Source: Amphibalanus amphitrite (taxonomy: Eukaryota > Arthropoda > Thecostraca > Balanomorpha > Balanidae). Taken from it: a stretch of 64,000 nucleotides of DNA. Location: positions 682,001-746,000 of the forward strand of contig NW_024881571.1 in assembly GCF_019059575.1 (NCBI RefSeq). Direction: 5' to 3'. Shown in pieces: positions 1 to 17,214 of this stretch (positions within the stretch are counted from its first letter, which is position 1; each line of letters opens with the position of its first letter). The notes below the pieces were generated by a model, which was not told where the DNA came from, searched no databases, and was given only the letters and a program-made list of their open reading frames with translations. The position numbers were made by a program, and so were the translations under genes.

Positions 1-2042
1 TTCCAGTCGCCTGCAGAGATATTGTCATGTTTGTGCTGCCTAAATACGCCAAATGGTCCCGCCACCAAAACAGTGGTTTCCATCAGGCTGAGCGCTGGCG
101 ATATAGACCGTAAAGGCGGAGCCAGCGGGGGGTATGGGGGACGGGAGGGGAGGCGGAAGCAGGGAGAGGAAGGAGGGGAGAGGGAAAGGGAGAGGGAGAG
201 GGGAGCTGGCACAGGCTCTGAGGGGAGACTACTCTGGGATACTGGTAGGACCGTATATTGGGGAGCGGCCCACGGAAGACAATGGCCGATCGGAAACGTC
301 CACAAAAAGGAGCCCCGGATCCACAAAAAGACCGGAGCCCACAGATGCCAGAGGCGCATATGAGACGTCATAAGCAGAACGCCAGTCTCGGCAGAATATT
401 AATCGGGAAGTCACTATATAGTTATATCGTTCCGAAGACACGACCATCAAATCTATGACTTCTTTACGATTTTCGCAAGAGTCTGATTGTATTACCATCT
501 TTGCATTACCTACACCAGATACCTAACAATTCATTAGCTTTGTGAAACTTGTTCACAAGTCTTTAATAAATGTGCAATAAAAACAAACAGATATACGAGC
601 TAGGCATCAGGCCGACTCTCTAGTGCCCTGATCAGGCCATCAGTGTCGAGTCTCTAGGTATCTTCAATCAAGACATTTCCACCCTCCGCGCAAGGATGCC
701 ACAACAGGCATCTTATGCTGAGAATATCGTCCACAATAAAGGCATAGTGATATTTCCCAAAATTCGATTACTTTAGTACTCTCACTTACCGACTTATGGC
801 GTCAGTCATAGTTGCATGATGCAATGACATTTAATTTCGACTAGCGTTTCCAATGGAAGGGGCGACGGCGATTAACTGGTTAATAGTTTACATTGTGGCA
901 TCCAATTCTGCTGCAATGGTCCTAACTCCATCAAAGGCAGACAATTTGGCCATATCAGGCAAGCTGTCACACACGAAGGCAGCCAACTAATAAGATAAAA
1001 CTATTCGCAAGCAAATCGTGCAACAACGGTAGTTCTAATGGACGCTCTAATGGACTGAAAGTGGAACACTCGGAACGGACTGGAGGGCTGAATAAGTGAA
1101 TGAGTGGTAATTTTATCAACCGAAGCGCATCATGTGAAACGAGGCGCAGCGATGGGTTTGATGCAGGGGCGATTGTTGTGGCGTTATCAACAGATTATGT
1201 CAGCGAAGTCAAAGTGGATGAGTGACGACACTGGGACAGACTGAGTTCAGCAGCGACAGCGAACTTTGCCAACGCTGACGACCAAGCGACAACCAGAGCT
1301 GAGCTCAAGGCCGAATGAATTATTGGGTTGCCAAGTAGCCAGGACACCAACAGCAGAAAAGTCCCGTGGGATTCGTATGAGATTTCGCTAGCATTGCATT
1401 CAGGAAACTTGAAGAAAACTGCTGGAGGCAAACTATGAAACTGTGAGTTATCTCTAAACAGTCCCGTCTTTCCAGATTTGTTATCCCTTAGCCCCCCCCC
1501 CCTCTCCAGCTCGGTTGCATTGCACGGCGAAATATAAGGTGACGCATGGTGTTCTCAATGAGCAGAGGGGAGCCCAACTGTCTCATAATGTCAGCTGAAG
1601 CGATCAAATCACCTCAGCCAGCCAACTATGCACCCCGTCCCCTCAGTATGCACACACCGCAAACCGCAAAACCACAAGCACGGGCACACGCAGCAACACG
1701 TGCACAGGGCCATGGGGGGGGGGGGGGCTGGCCCGCCCTCCTGCCGTCTGGATCCATCATCCTCAGGCCGTCCGCCGGGTACGAATGGCCAGCAACAGAC
1801 ATGTCACCTGTAGATTGCTCACGACACGGCCCACAAGTCACTGAGCGAGGCTCAACGGCCGTTACTGCAGGAGTTATTCAACAGTGCCAGAGCTAAGCCC
1901 GTAAGTGAGCCTAGCCCGTAATGTAATTGCCACCCCAAAGTGGGGACCCTCAAAGCGGTGTAAGGGTTATCCATTTTGGGAGCAGATAACCAACAGTTTC
2001 CCGTTACCGGCAACAGAGAGGCTGGCATTACGCCGGACTGAC
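1..2042. other. left flank, probable CELF intron; no gene seen
   Basis: The RRM of the CELF exon is cut by a splice donor at 2042 on the minus strand, so this stretch is most simply the first part of a CELF intron. No exon with RRM motifs is seen in it. It holds a purine-rich GGGA/GAGA low-complexity tract at about 128-212, short C and G homopolymers near 1491 and 1715, and otherwise unremarkable sequence. The open frames here have no recognisable motif and look like chance. Confidence 0.5.
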
Positions 2043-2427
2043 CTTTATGCATGCCGGTGAACTTGTCCTTGAGCACGCTCAGCTCATAAATGGCACCGAA
2101 CTCCTCGAACATGGGTCGCAGGTCACGCTCCTCGAGATGCCGCGGGATCTGGCCAATGAACAGCTTCACAGTGTCCGGATCGCGGCAGGTGGGCGGCAGT
2201 GGCGGCGGGGGCGGCGGGATGGGCGCGGCCGCGGCCGCCGAGGCCGGGTCGCCCAGTTTGCCGGTCAGCAGCGGCGGCTGCGGGTAGGCCGCAAACAGCG
2301 CCGGGTCGCCCGGCAGCCCCGACAGGCCGGCGGGCAGGCCGCCAGAGAGGCTCGACAGGCCGCCGGCCAGACTGACGGGCAGTCCGCCGGACAGACTCGC
2401 CGGCAGCGGCGCCATGTTGTACAGCAT
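2043..2427 (-). CDS. CELF/Bruno-family RNA-binding protein, 5' coding exon (partial)
   Basis: This exon encodes about the first 128 residues of a CUGBP/Elav-like (CELF, Bruno) protein, a family that controls splicing, translation and decay of GU-rich mRNAs. The N-terminal 80 residues are low complexity (Leu-Ser-Gly-Gly repeats, then Ala and Pro runs). RRM1 follows, beginning with the RNP2-like motif [14 protein letters not shown] and running through [16 protein letters not shown] to TGMHKG. The frame then meets a splice donor (AAAG/GTCAGT, intron from 2042), exactly where RRM1 should continue with RNP1. The rest of RRM1, RRM2 and RRM3 must lie left of the window. The start is the first ATG of the open frame; an upstream 5'UTR exon is possible. 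The Gly/Leu/Pro-rich leader is typical of arthropod CELF 5' exons and very GC-rich. The family call is firm; which paralogue is not decidable. Confidence 0.85.
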
Positions 2428-6636
<4,209 letters not shown>

Positions 6637-9600
6637 TCACAACGAGCGCGGCGTCACGAAGTCGGAGGGCGGCGCGGCGGCCGCGTGGGCTCGATTCGAA
6701 AACGTCACCGTCGGGTAGGAGGCGACCGCAGAGGCGGCGGGCGCGGGGGAGGAGGCGGGCGTCGAGGCCGCCGCCGGAGGCGCTGACTCCTCCTCGACCA
6801 GATCTGCAGCTCCCATGCGCGTCAGACCGTACTTCATCGACTCGTAGACGGTCCAACAGATGGCCGTTGACGGCATCTGGTAGACGACTCGCGCTCTCAG
6901 GCCACGGAAGAACCCGGGCAGGCCGCCGTGGCTGTACACAATCCGTACGGCGGCGGCCAGGCCGTTCACGGTCTGCGTTCCCTGGCCGAGCACGCTGGCC
7001 TCCTGGGTGTTGAGCAGCGTCTTGCAAACGTCCAGAGGCGTGGTGATGGCGGCGGCTCCGGCGCCGGCCAGAGCACCGCTCAGCATGTGCGCGGCCGGCC
7101 AGTACTGGCGCTGCGGGTTGGTCACCCGCTGCGCCCACTCGTACAGCACAAAGTGGATCGACTGGAACGGCACGTTCATGGTGAGCTGGGTGCCGTAGGC
7201 GCGGTAGAAGGCGCGCAGGCCGTCCTGTCGGTACACGGAGCGCGCGCACTCCACACACGACCGGAACGGCGAGTTGTACATCTGCATCCGCTGCTTGACC
7301 ACTGAAACACACAGACAGGGGTAAAAGGTCAGCTTTTGACTGTAATGAGAAACTAAGGCGTGGAGGGGGGGGGGGCTGGAGACATGTTCATTGACGAGCG
7401 AGGAGAAAAAGTAGATCAAAATGCTGTAGTTGGTCATCAAGTGGAGATGACGTTGGTTTCGGCTAAGAATTTGAAAGAAATGTTCCAGGTTGATGCGGAA
7501 TGTTCTAGAGAACCCATGTTGCAAAAATATAAACAATCGTGTAAGGTGATTTGTTAATTAAGGTGCAGTGCATCAGACCACGTTACATTTCTGGAAGCTT
7601 GTTAACGAAAGGAGCGCCAGAGCGGCCTGGAACCTACCAGGTCAACGCGCCCTTCGTTTACGCTAATCTGTGCCGCCTGTAAAATGCGCAATCATTCCTG
7701 CAGTCTGCACTGCACGAATTATTGACAACTTTCTACGCACCAGTAAGAATACAAATCTAAGTGCAGGGTTATGTGCACGATATGCCGTAAATACGATTGT
7801 ACGCCGTTTGTCACACACGGATGGAATCATGGATCCGGCGACTAGTTTCAGGCAGGACCAGTATCAGCGTGCACTGTGCATTGTGTATTACATAACCCGC
7901 GGTGGCCCCAGCTGTTGATGCTGTGCGTCTGTCAATTGGTTGATTGCCGGCGAGCCAGTCTGTGCAATGTGCACCAGTCAGAGGTCCAAGGTCGACCGTT
8001 ATAGGCAGTTACTGAGATCGGGTGCAGAGGTTGGTTTGGTTAAGTCAGAGTACAGCAGAGAGGACAGAGAAGGGGGAGGGATAAGGATAGGGAGAGAAGG
8101 GAGGTAACACGCTCCGACATTACATGGTGGATCGAAATGCGGAGAGCAGATGGCGGAAACCAGACAGTAGACTATCGAGGAGCGGACGGCGCTGTGAACA
8201 GTGGATACCCAACAGCCAACGATTGATTGCGAGATGACAAAATGCCCAAAGCTTCGCAGAGCAAATACCTGAAGCAGCCCCTGCAATAAGCAGACGTACG
8301 AGTTGAAGAGCAGAGCCTGCCATTGGGCCTTGTTCAAGCACGTTGAAAACGCACCTAGCGCAAACGGCGAGTCATGACCGGCGAAAACTCAAACGTGCCT
8401 TGATCTAGAGTCTAGACTAAAAGATAAAGATAAGATAGATCATGCAATCTGTAGATAAGACTAGGGAGGTTTACAGAGATAAGAAACCGTTGGATAGAGA
8501 TCTAACAGGCAAATCTTACGAACGGGTGCAAACCAGCAGACGAACAATTACGACCGATTCCAGGAATCAGCATGATAGTCAAAACGGTCTCTCCGCTCTC
8601 AACGACCATGGGCGAGCGGCGGAGGCGGCGACTAGCATCTCTAATTAGCCATTCAGCTCTGACGCTTCAAAGTTCAGCGGGCACTTGGGGACGAGTTTCC
8701 CAGCTTTCATCCGGTGAGCCACGTCACGGTGACCCGCCGATTACCGTCACGGCACGGCCCTTCCGTGACTGGCGGCCCGTTCATGACACGACCAGCCCGG
8801 CACGGCACAGCCCCGACACACCGCGGCGGCTGGCGACGAGTGACGTCATGGCCTCGTGACTCGGCAGAAACGGCCGCTCGCCCTTCTCTCTGCCCCGCGG
8901 TGCAGCGAAAATGGAGGACGCCACCGAGTCTGTAGTGGCGAGACCATGAGATGCCGGGACGGAAAAGCGGATCGGCGTCGGGAGAACGTCCGCTGAGCGC
9001 GTCCCGAGCCGCCAGACGCATATACAAACGGATAAAACGACCGGACACGGATATAGAACCGCTCCACGCGTGGATATTGGATATATCGATCCGACATGGA
9101 TGCATAGAGCTGTTCAACATAAGTAGGCGATATGAATGGAAATGAGACTAAGCAGACAAATGGATGATAGATATGACGACATGAACGTGGATACCCTGTG
9201 CTGATCGACATTTGGATATGTTGATACAGCAGCCAACACGGTTATGTATATCGCGCCGTCCTACACATCGATCGATGTAAAACGAATAATGGATATGGGG
9301 ACCTGCCACGAACACGTATAACGACCTGACACATGAATACATGGAAATGGGTTATGGCTATGACGAATGCTAACCATCAAACACATGGGTACAGGTGGAT
9401 CGGCGACATGACACGCCTGGAGATTGTCACCCAAACACCAACAGCCGGTCCAAGCTGTGGTCATAGTGCAACGCAAATACAGCGAAACAGCACGCAGACG
9501 TGTGTACTGAACATGCACTAAGGTGCCTTTGAGTAACACAGACTTTTCCACCGTTCCCACCCCCAACAAACATACACGTCACCATCAGAACGGGCCGCCA

Positions 9601-12600
9601 GACCTGCGAGACTGACCAGACTGGAGGGGAGGGCTGGTGGCAGTCCAGACACCCCCTCCCCCGTTTACGGTTACCAGCACCGATGCGGCAGAAACCACGG
9701 TCGACTGCCGTCCAATGACCAAATAAACCATAGCTGATCGCTCCCAGTAGGGAAGCAAACGTGCTCAGCAGAGCTGGGGGAGATTGTGCAATGCAAAGTT
9801 CCCCAGGATAAAGCATGAAATCACCACGAGCGTGCCAATGCCAGAGTCAACAGCAAGGTGCAAGGCGCGCCAATCCGCATGACATCAGTAGCTGCAAGGG
9901 AAAAAGACCGAAACATTCCGTCGAAAAGGGTGACGCATTGAGGGCTCTAAATCGCTACTGCTTTATGTATTTATTGGCACCTATATGGTCACTGCAAAGA
10001 AGCCTTAGCATGAGCCACATAACCCTATCGCTATCGGCAGGGCGACGATGTTATCCTGCGAGTGGCAAACCACCCTCCATGGCCCCCATACCATGTTCGT
10101 GACTACGGCCCCCCAGAGAAAATCCCTGATCTGCAGAACTGCAACTGCGCCACGGCGGTAGCAGATCGACAACGAACGATAATCAAAGGCTTGGACAGCA
10201 GTGACACAGAGTCGATAGCGCCGCACCAAGAAACGATGCCGATTACGGACATAAGAAGCAGCCAAAATCACCCAGTGTCGGTGTTGCGAATATAAACTAG
10301 ACAGAGACAAAACCTGACATCAATTCATCGGAATAAAACAAAGCGGAGGTTTGGGAGGGTATGCCCCTGGAGAACAAAGTTCCCCCTCAGGTCAACACGT
10401 TGGACCTTGGCGGCTCATTTCGCGCGTGTTCAGCGCGGTCGAGGTCAGTCACCACGGCCCAAGGTGATCGCCGCCACTCAGTGCCCGGCGTGGTGCGGCC
10501 GCGCGCCGTCCTCACACCCGGCCCGGCCGGCCCGGGAGGCGCGGCGCTCCGCTCAAGGTCAGACCGCACCACAGCGGCCATTGGGGGGGGGGGGGGGGGT
10601 AACGGGCCGACCGCACCGCACCGCCGAACGCCCTCTCTGGGTCAATGGGGGGGGGGGGGGCGGTCCCACGCCCAGTGGGGAGGGCGGAGCGCAACGACGC
10701 TGCAATGCTAGGCATGTATGAAGGAGTGATTTATGATCAACATTTGCTTGTGAATGCCACGTAAATGTATGCTGGAAGTCCGAAGTTTGAATGCAAGTTG
10801 ACAGATCTATAAGATTATCGTAAATCAATGACTGCGTGCCGTATATTCAAATCAGATGAATAAAACCTACTAATGTATGACCTAATATCAAACGCAATGG
10901 AATAACCGTCGCGGCCCGTTGACTTGAAGCTAAGCCTGCAAGTGAACATTGAACAGTTCATGAAAAATAACGACCTGCCCTGTACCGTTCGCGCATGGCT
11001 TTTGTCTGGCAAGTGTCTGGAGTGTTCAAACCCATGGGAAGTTTCCAGGATTGACTTTGCGACACGGAAAACATGCGAAAACAAGCGCGTGACCAATAGA
11101 TTGGAATTTACCAAACGGAGCTCCAATATGTTTCGAGTGAATAGGCACAACCAGAGCAGGTTAAGACTTCTGTTCGGTGACAAAGACAGACCATAGTAAA
11201 TTCCGCTAGCAGACACCATTATGTGTCGCATTTTTTTATTTCATACAAATATACATATAGGGGGCTTCAAACTTCAAAGGCTTCAATATGCTAGCGTTTG
11301 GAACAGAAAACTGATGACTGCGGTTATCTGAAAGCGCTAGCATGTTTGTGCATATTCCCAACCACAATACTTCTCTTCGCTACAAAACAGCATCGAATGA
11401 CACCAGACCAATTCCTAGTATCCCAATGTGTTGTAGATGGAAAAAGAAGATGTTCGCTGTGCTAGAAGCCGCTGACATTGTGCCACGGAACAAGGTTCAG
11501 TAAAGAACAAATCTTCGTAATCGAAGGCAGACATCGTCCACAACTCACTGCATTCTGTTGGATCAACAAGCAGCAACCATCTAGCCCGCGAATAGACTGC
11601 AGTCAACAGAATGCAACCTCAATGGATTCCCAGTTTCTCAATACGTCAGAGCATAATGCCAAACCAGGTACTTTCCCGGACCGCAACACGTCATCGATGA
11701 CGTGTTGCGTCATACCTAGGAAAGTCACCTCACCCGGGGAACTACACATCAAGTCTCTAAATAGAAACACCGTCAGACGAACTACTATGTGCACCGGGAC
11801 GTACCGGTCACAACGGCAGGGCGAATCCGACACAGCCGGTGGATGGTCGACAACGAGAGAATGAGACAGAGCTGATAGCGTGGAAGTAAGCGATGTCGGT
11901 ATGGTCATATCGCATTCAGCAGTGAGCATGTCCCTGCACTGGCACTATGAGCGTGCGCCGATGCTGCTTGCATAGACGGAAACAGAAGCGGTAGCTTCTG
12001 TATATGTGGAGTGTCTTTCACGACGCCATCAACTAAGCAACTTATACTTTCTGATCAAGTTCTTTGGTGCTCCCTGAACTAGGACCACTACAGGATGTCA
12101 TTATCAGTGACGAGTTAATTTATGCCTTAGTACCCTTCCACACGCTCTTCCCACCCAGACGCACACTTTCTGGCGACTCCCCTCGGCGGGCGCGTCCACT
12201 CACCATCCGCGGGTGTCATGATGGCGTCATGGATGAGGGTGGCCACCACGCCGGCGGCGCCCGGCGCCAGCGAGTGCGGCAGCACGCGCGCCTGCTGCAG
12301 ACGGTCGCGGAGGTTCTCATAGGAGGCGAAGTAGAGTGCGTGCGCGGGCCCGGCGCCGGCCACCACGGCCGACATACCCCGGACGGGCCGGAGGGCGCCC
12401 TCGTGCCGCACCATCCGCCACAGGGCGTCCGAGACGCCCCGGTACCGTGCCGCGGGGGCGGGGCTGAGTGACTGCATCCGCGTCTGTCGGAAAAAGGGCG
12501 AGGGGAATCAGGGGTCAGTGGGTAATGATCAGAGGCCAGGGGCCACGAGGTCAGTGGTCAGCACTCAGCAGGGGAGGGGAGAGGAGGATGGTAAGCGGCC

Positions 12601-14923
12601 AGTGGTCGACGATAGAAATGGAGACTAGGGGGTCTACGAGAAGGGAAGCCAAGGACGTCGGGGAGAAATACGAGCACTCAAACATTGCAAACAAATGCGT
12701 AAAATCGCTACGTCAAAGTACGACGCAAAAAAAAATGCAGCCTAACTTTTCGATAAGGCACGAGGGACAAAGTTTGACGCAGCTGATATGCAGGCAACTA
12801 ATGTAATCAATCAGCCACCCGACCCCGCTTTCATGTCAAACACCACATGTGGTTCTACAACACAACTGTATGTACATGGCGTCAGTCCCACAGATGACCC
12901 CGCCCCACAGATTCCACCCCCTCCCCATCACCAGGTAGGGCCGCAGAGGGGGTTGGGAGGGCGGGTGGCCGAAAAGGCGGGCTGCAGCCGTCCCGGACCG
13001 CGGGCGACACCGCCAATATTGCCACAGAACCGCCAATATTGTCTGGAGCCGCATGTCCAAGGCTGGCAGAACGCCGCTGCGGTTCCGAAGCGGGTCTTTC
13101 TGTGTGTCAGACAGCGATAGTGGAGCGTTGAGCGGCGGAGGGTAGGATACGGACAGGGGCACAGGCGGCGGCCTCGACAGCCACGGAGGGGCAGGGGCGG
13201 GGAAGGCCGTACTGCGATGTTGGTTGCTAAACACAGAGTCGCACGACGCGAACCGAGGATACACATTGGCTGGCGACGATTCCTGGAGCGAAGCAAATAT
13301 AAACTAGATTTCTCGTGTCTGAAATTATCTGAAGCAAATACAAACTAGATTTCTCGTGTATCAAATTAGCAGACAAATCGACATGGAATATGAGAAGTCG
13401 GTACCTTGTCTATAGCCACGCAAGATTTATGTTTGCGTTTAGAATAACATAGAAGGCCAATAAAAAGCTGACATTTCCCTTTCAAATATTATCACGATGA
13501 AACATCTACAGTAGCTGATGATGTAGCACACAGTCCGTCCCCGTTCTCGTTCTTATCCACGTAAGCCCAAAAACTACTTCACTAGGAGTATATTTATGTT
13601 TACTCCACGGGACGGGACGGGACGGGACGCGACGTGGCTCTGCGCCGTGACGAGGACATTGTTTCTAGGTCAATCACCAACCGTCTGGAGCGCGGGTGAC
13701 TGCGCTGGTATTCCATAAGGAGCCATCCACATTCCACAAGGAGTCATCCCTGTTCCCTAACGGACCATCCGTATTACAAAAGGGGCAAGCCGTGCTCCAT
13801 AACGAATTATCCATATTCTGTTACGGATCGTCCTTATTCCGTAACGGACCATCCATGTTCCAAACCATCCACATTCCATTAGAACATCGATGCAATACTG
13901 ATTCTTATGGAAGATGGGACAGCCCCAAGGGACAGCCCAATCTCATGCCCCCACCTTCCTAGTAAGCAACCTGCACTTGTCAGGTTCAGGTGAATTTCTG
14001 CACACTGTTTACACAATACACACCCCACATACCTAGTTTTGAATTCAATGATACACTAAGCTTTGCTTTGTGAATCTACCAAAAATAATGATGCAGATTT
14101 TACAGAGGGGTATACACACTTCTGTGATGTGGACCACTATAGTCAGATTTTTTAGGCCTGTCTGATCAATTTAAGTGCACAAATAAATAAGGCACGAGTC
14201 AAGCTATTGCAAAGAATAGTCGAAAGTAAAATCAAGATTGAGGTACATTTTCAGCTAGCCAGTGTTAAAGGTATGGAGGCTTCACATGGGTTTTTCATTA
14301 GTGCTTTAAATGATTAGACAGGCTTAAAAAAATCAGACTATAGGTGGGGCTGTGTTTTGACATGGAGCAGTGTGGACCAAATACTTAGTTCAAATACCTG
14401 ATGATCTACCTAATAGGAAGTACAGTGTTGATGTCACACTGCTCCAGCTTCCAGATATGTGCTTATGCATTGGATACTTGGTCTGACTGAAGTCTGCCAG
14501 CATTATGCCTTTTTAATAGCTTATTACCTTTTGAAAGTGCTTACTTCCAAATCATGTGGTCAAATCATTTGAGGCCTTTTTATGCAGGCCAGAGCAGGAA
14601 TCTGCATTTACCAATAAAAAGCTAAATTATTAGTATACATGTTGTCCTACTTCCTAGCACAGACATGAACAGAGAATAGATTATATGCAACATTAGATAA
14701 TCACCAGATCCAATGCTAATACTGTTAGTGCTGACTGTTGCATGGTGTTGTAAGCAAAGTTTGAGAACATAAAACTACTATTAATAAGACAATTACCTAC
14801 CTTTACTGAATCCAGCGGATAAACTATGCAGTGTTCCAGGACTCCAGCAACTGCACCTCCAGCCATCTGCACTGTTGTACTCGTAGTCGGAAGGCTCTCG
14901 TAATCAATTACTTCCAGCTCCAT
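6637..14923 (-). CDS. mitoferrin (mitochondrial iron carrier, SLC25A28/37 family)
   Basis: A complete three-exon gene; coding exons are 14923-14801, 12483-12204 and 7301-6637, and the phases join cleanly to 355 residues, normal for mitoferrin. It imports Fe2+ across the inner mitochondrial membrane for haem and Fe-S synthesis. All three mitochondrial-carrier signatures are visible: YPLDSVKTRMQ (repeat 1, across the exon 1/2 junction), [12 protein letters not shown] (repeat 2, across the exon 2/3 junction) and [15 protein letters not shown] (repeat 3). Mitoferrin-like features include [12 protein letters not shown] near the start and [14 protein letters not shown] in repeat 2. The last 65 or so residues after the final membrane helix are a low-complexity Ala/Pro/Ser tail. 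The introns are 2.3 kb and 4.9 kb. An inverted-repeat transposon ends 17 bp upstream of the ATG, so the 5'UTR or promoter probably starts within it or is interrupted by it. Confidence 0.93.
7302..12203. other. mitoferrin intron 2, 4.9 kb
   Basis: No exon or recognisable element was found in this intron. It holds degenerate GGATAT-rich sequence at about 9040-9310, and two G homopolymer runs of about 14 and 12 bases at 10586-10599 and 10648-10659 within a GC-rich patch (10400-10710). Open frames in it lack motifs. The donor is at 12203 (GTGAGT on the minus strand) and the acceptor at 7302. Confidence 0.6.
13700..13885. repeat. degenerate minisatellite, CCATCC.TATTCC..AACGGA units
   Basis: About seven imperfect units of roughly 23-26 bp built on ATTCC(G/A)TAACGGACCATCC run in tandem. 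The unit drift suggests an old tandem array in the mitoferrin intron. No function is suggested. Confidence 0.6.
14131..14347. repeat. inverted repeat, possible old MITE
   Basis: The segment 14131-14178 pairs with the reverse complement of 14302-14347 with several mismatches (shared core AGACAGGC.TAAAAAA plus TGACTATAG). The two arms are separated by about 125 bp. This is a foldback structure, probably a decayed miniature transposon. Further out, short complementary patches continue, but I could not define true ends or a target duplication. Confidence 0.5.
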
Positions 14924-16370
14924 CTTGATCCTGTCAAGTCAGTCGGTGACACACCAGGGAAATAAGCTAAAATTAGAGCGCTCTATTTATTGCTCCCGCT
15001 ACTTCACCGTCTCCCATAGGGTCCTGTGTTGAGCTGGTGTCGAGGCTCTAAAAATGACGCCGATTTTTGCACCCTTCTCACGAAAACCGCTCGGACCGCC
15101 TGGAAACTAATTGTTCCGCTCTAAAAATTTCATGATCGACGGGAAAATGAATGAGGAAAAGATTGGTCCTGAAATAATTCTGAACTCCCTGTAGAACATA
15201 TCGAAATATGGCTGCAAACTAGGAGCATGTCAAAATCGACAAAACGATACAAATAAACTTACCGGGATTTTTTTATTTTCCATGCATCTGTGTATAAAAT
15301 CAGTCGGTTTTTCGGAAAGATAATCTTCTGTTTAATAAATAATTCCACAATTGCAATCGAGAAAAAAAACATTTCTGCTGTGACGGCAGTTTTGGCATTG
15401 TGCCAGTAGTGTGGCGTGCGCGGAGCTGCGTCGTCGTCGGGACGGAGTTGTGAGTATTTTCGGCGTTTTAAATGGTTGACGGCCATTTGAACCAGCTTTA
15501 TATTATTTCCTACAAATTTTTGCATCAAATTATTGCTTTGAAAGACCATTGAAACCCCTTATCTCTTCATGAAACACGATCATATTTATCGTCGACGAAA
15601 ATGGCGCGGGACCCCATGTGCGTTCCGATCGAAATAAATCGTAAATTAAATAATATTCGATGATAAGTATCATATTCTAGTGACACATTTTCATAAAATA
15701 AGGCATAAACTTTGCAAGGAAGTCAACATTGGATGATTGGATTCTTATTTTGCTCACATATCCTTGTGTAGTCAAATGGCTCAATTGTTAGATAAATGTA
15801 AGCATATGTTTTGGCTTGATGTTTGCTGTGAAACCACCCAGCCACTTGCTGGTTGAGTGGTTTTTGATAATAACCTGATAATCATTTCTCCTTTTCCTTA
15901 AAAGAAACTAAAATTCTTTTCAAAGTAATCCATTTTTAGGAAAGGCGGCTTGCTCATTGACATTTCATGTTCTTGTTTTGTTATTGCTGGCAGTATTTTG
16001 ATACAATAATGCAATATGAATTTTTTGCAATAATAAAACCTAAGACAAACCTAGGCAATGCGTCAATCAAACACCCAACAGAAAGATTGTGAGTCCTTGT
16101 GACGTGAAGTAGAACATTCTATGAATGTGTTATATAGAATATGCCAAATTTTAAATTAATTATACTGATAGCTGAGCATGTGAATTATGCCACAATATAA
16201 TTTCATTTTCTGGTTTTGAAATAGCGGGCAGTATTTTACTTCAACAAATGTATTATACATGGAATACATGTTGTTATGTTATGTTAAAAGTTTAATAACA
16301 GCAAACAGAAGGGGCTGTTTCAGCAGATAATGTTTGTACCTTATGCATTACCTTTCTTTTCTGCAGGACC

Positions 16371-16520
16371 ATGCTTCCGCTGGGTGGTCGACATTTGCCT
16401 CCTGAAGAAGTTGAGCAACATGAAGACCACCAGATGAGGTGTCTGCAGTTCATGTGGAACTCTGCAGACTACAAGTGTTATGCCAACCACAACCAAAGTG
16501 CTGTGATCATGGAGGCATGA
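16371..16520 (+). CDS. hypothetical 49-residue ORF inside TIR element
   Basis: A 49-codon frame starts at an ATG four bases after a good splice acceptor (CCTTTCTTTTCTGCAG/GACC). It encodes a hydrophilic peptide beginning MLPLGGRHLPPEEVEQHED. A matching upstream donor (GGAGTT/GTGAGT) exists near 15450 in a short GC-rich stretch, so a two-exon transcript with coding sequence in exon 2 is possible. I do not recognise the protein. It lies inside the 3.03-kb inverted-repeat element, so it may be an element-encoded or captured fragment, or chance. Confidence 0.25.
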   Translation: MLPLGGRHLPPEEVEQHEDHQMRCLQFMWNSADYKCYANHNQSAVIMEA

Positions 16521-17107
16521 ACCTCATGACAACACTTCAGATTTGCAGTTGTACCAAAGTGTGATTCAAACCACCTGTGGCATCTCACTCAATGTGTGAA
16601 CAGTGTGATCATTGTGCAGTGTTCAGCTGCAACTAAGACATTTATTAGTGACTTGTTTTGCAATTAGCCACCAAAAGCATTTTTGGGCTGGCTGCTGTAA
16701 TTTGTTGTGCACTGCGCAATAGTGGTAGTGTTTTGTCACTTGTCAAGTTGTCAGTTGTGCATGTTGCATGTTTCTCTTCCCTCGGCCCTCGTTATCAGTT
16801 AAGTGGTGAATTGGCATCACTCAGTCTCCCCAGATCTCCATTGACTGTCTGTCAACCACCTAACTTGAGATGGTATTTGCTAATAGTGTCAGAAAAGAAG
16901 TGATTGTAGACATTTTTAGGAATATGAGCTCCGTTTCATGCGTGTTGCGGTGGTCATTTTGTCACTTGTCCCATAGTGTAATAAATGGAAACTGTTGTTC
17001 CCTTTTCAAGGTACTCGCAGTCGCGGATGCAGAAAGCGTTGGGCCTAATTATTAAACGCACCCTTCTATCAGCGACGCACGAAATCGACAAATATCATCC
17101 TTTTTAG

Positions 17108-17214
17108 AGCAGGAGGAAACGAAAACTTGTGAACATAGCTGTACCTACAACAGTGCATAAGGAATTGGAATTCTGGGAGTTTTTGAACTTCGGAGAAACT
17201 CAAGTTGTCGACAG
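17108..17214 (+). other. candidate exon inside TIR element
   Basis: An open stretch bounded by a strong acceptor (CATCCTTTTTAG) and a good donor (GTCGACAG/GTATGC). Its open frame reads through KELEFWEFLNFGETQVVDR. The composition looks coding, but no family is recognised. It could be a transposase exon remnant of the surrounding element; it does not join in frame to the 49-residue ORF in any obvious way. Confidence 0.25.

Larger units (their letters stand above)
12484..14800. other. mitoferrin intron 1, 2.3 kb
   Basis: The intron between mitoferrin exons 1 and 2. It contains a short GGGAC tandem (about 13605-13630), a degenerate minisatellite (about 13700-13885) and a 46-bp inverted repeat (14131-14347), annotated separately. 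A repeated 25-bp motif around CAAATA.AAACTAGATTTCTCG occurs twice near 13294 and 13335. No coding exon is seen. Confidence 0.6.
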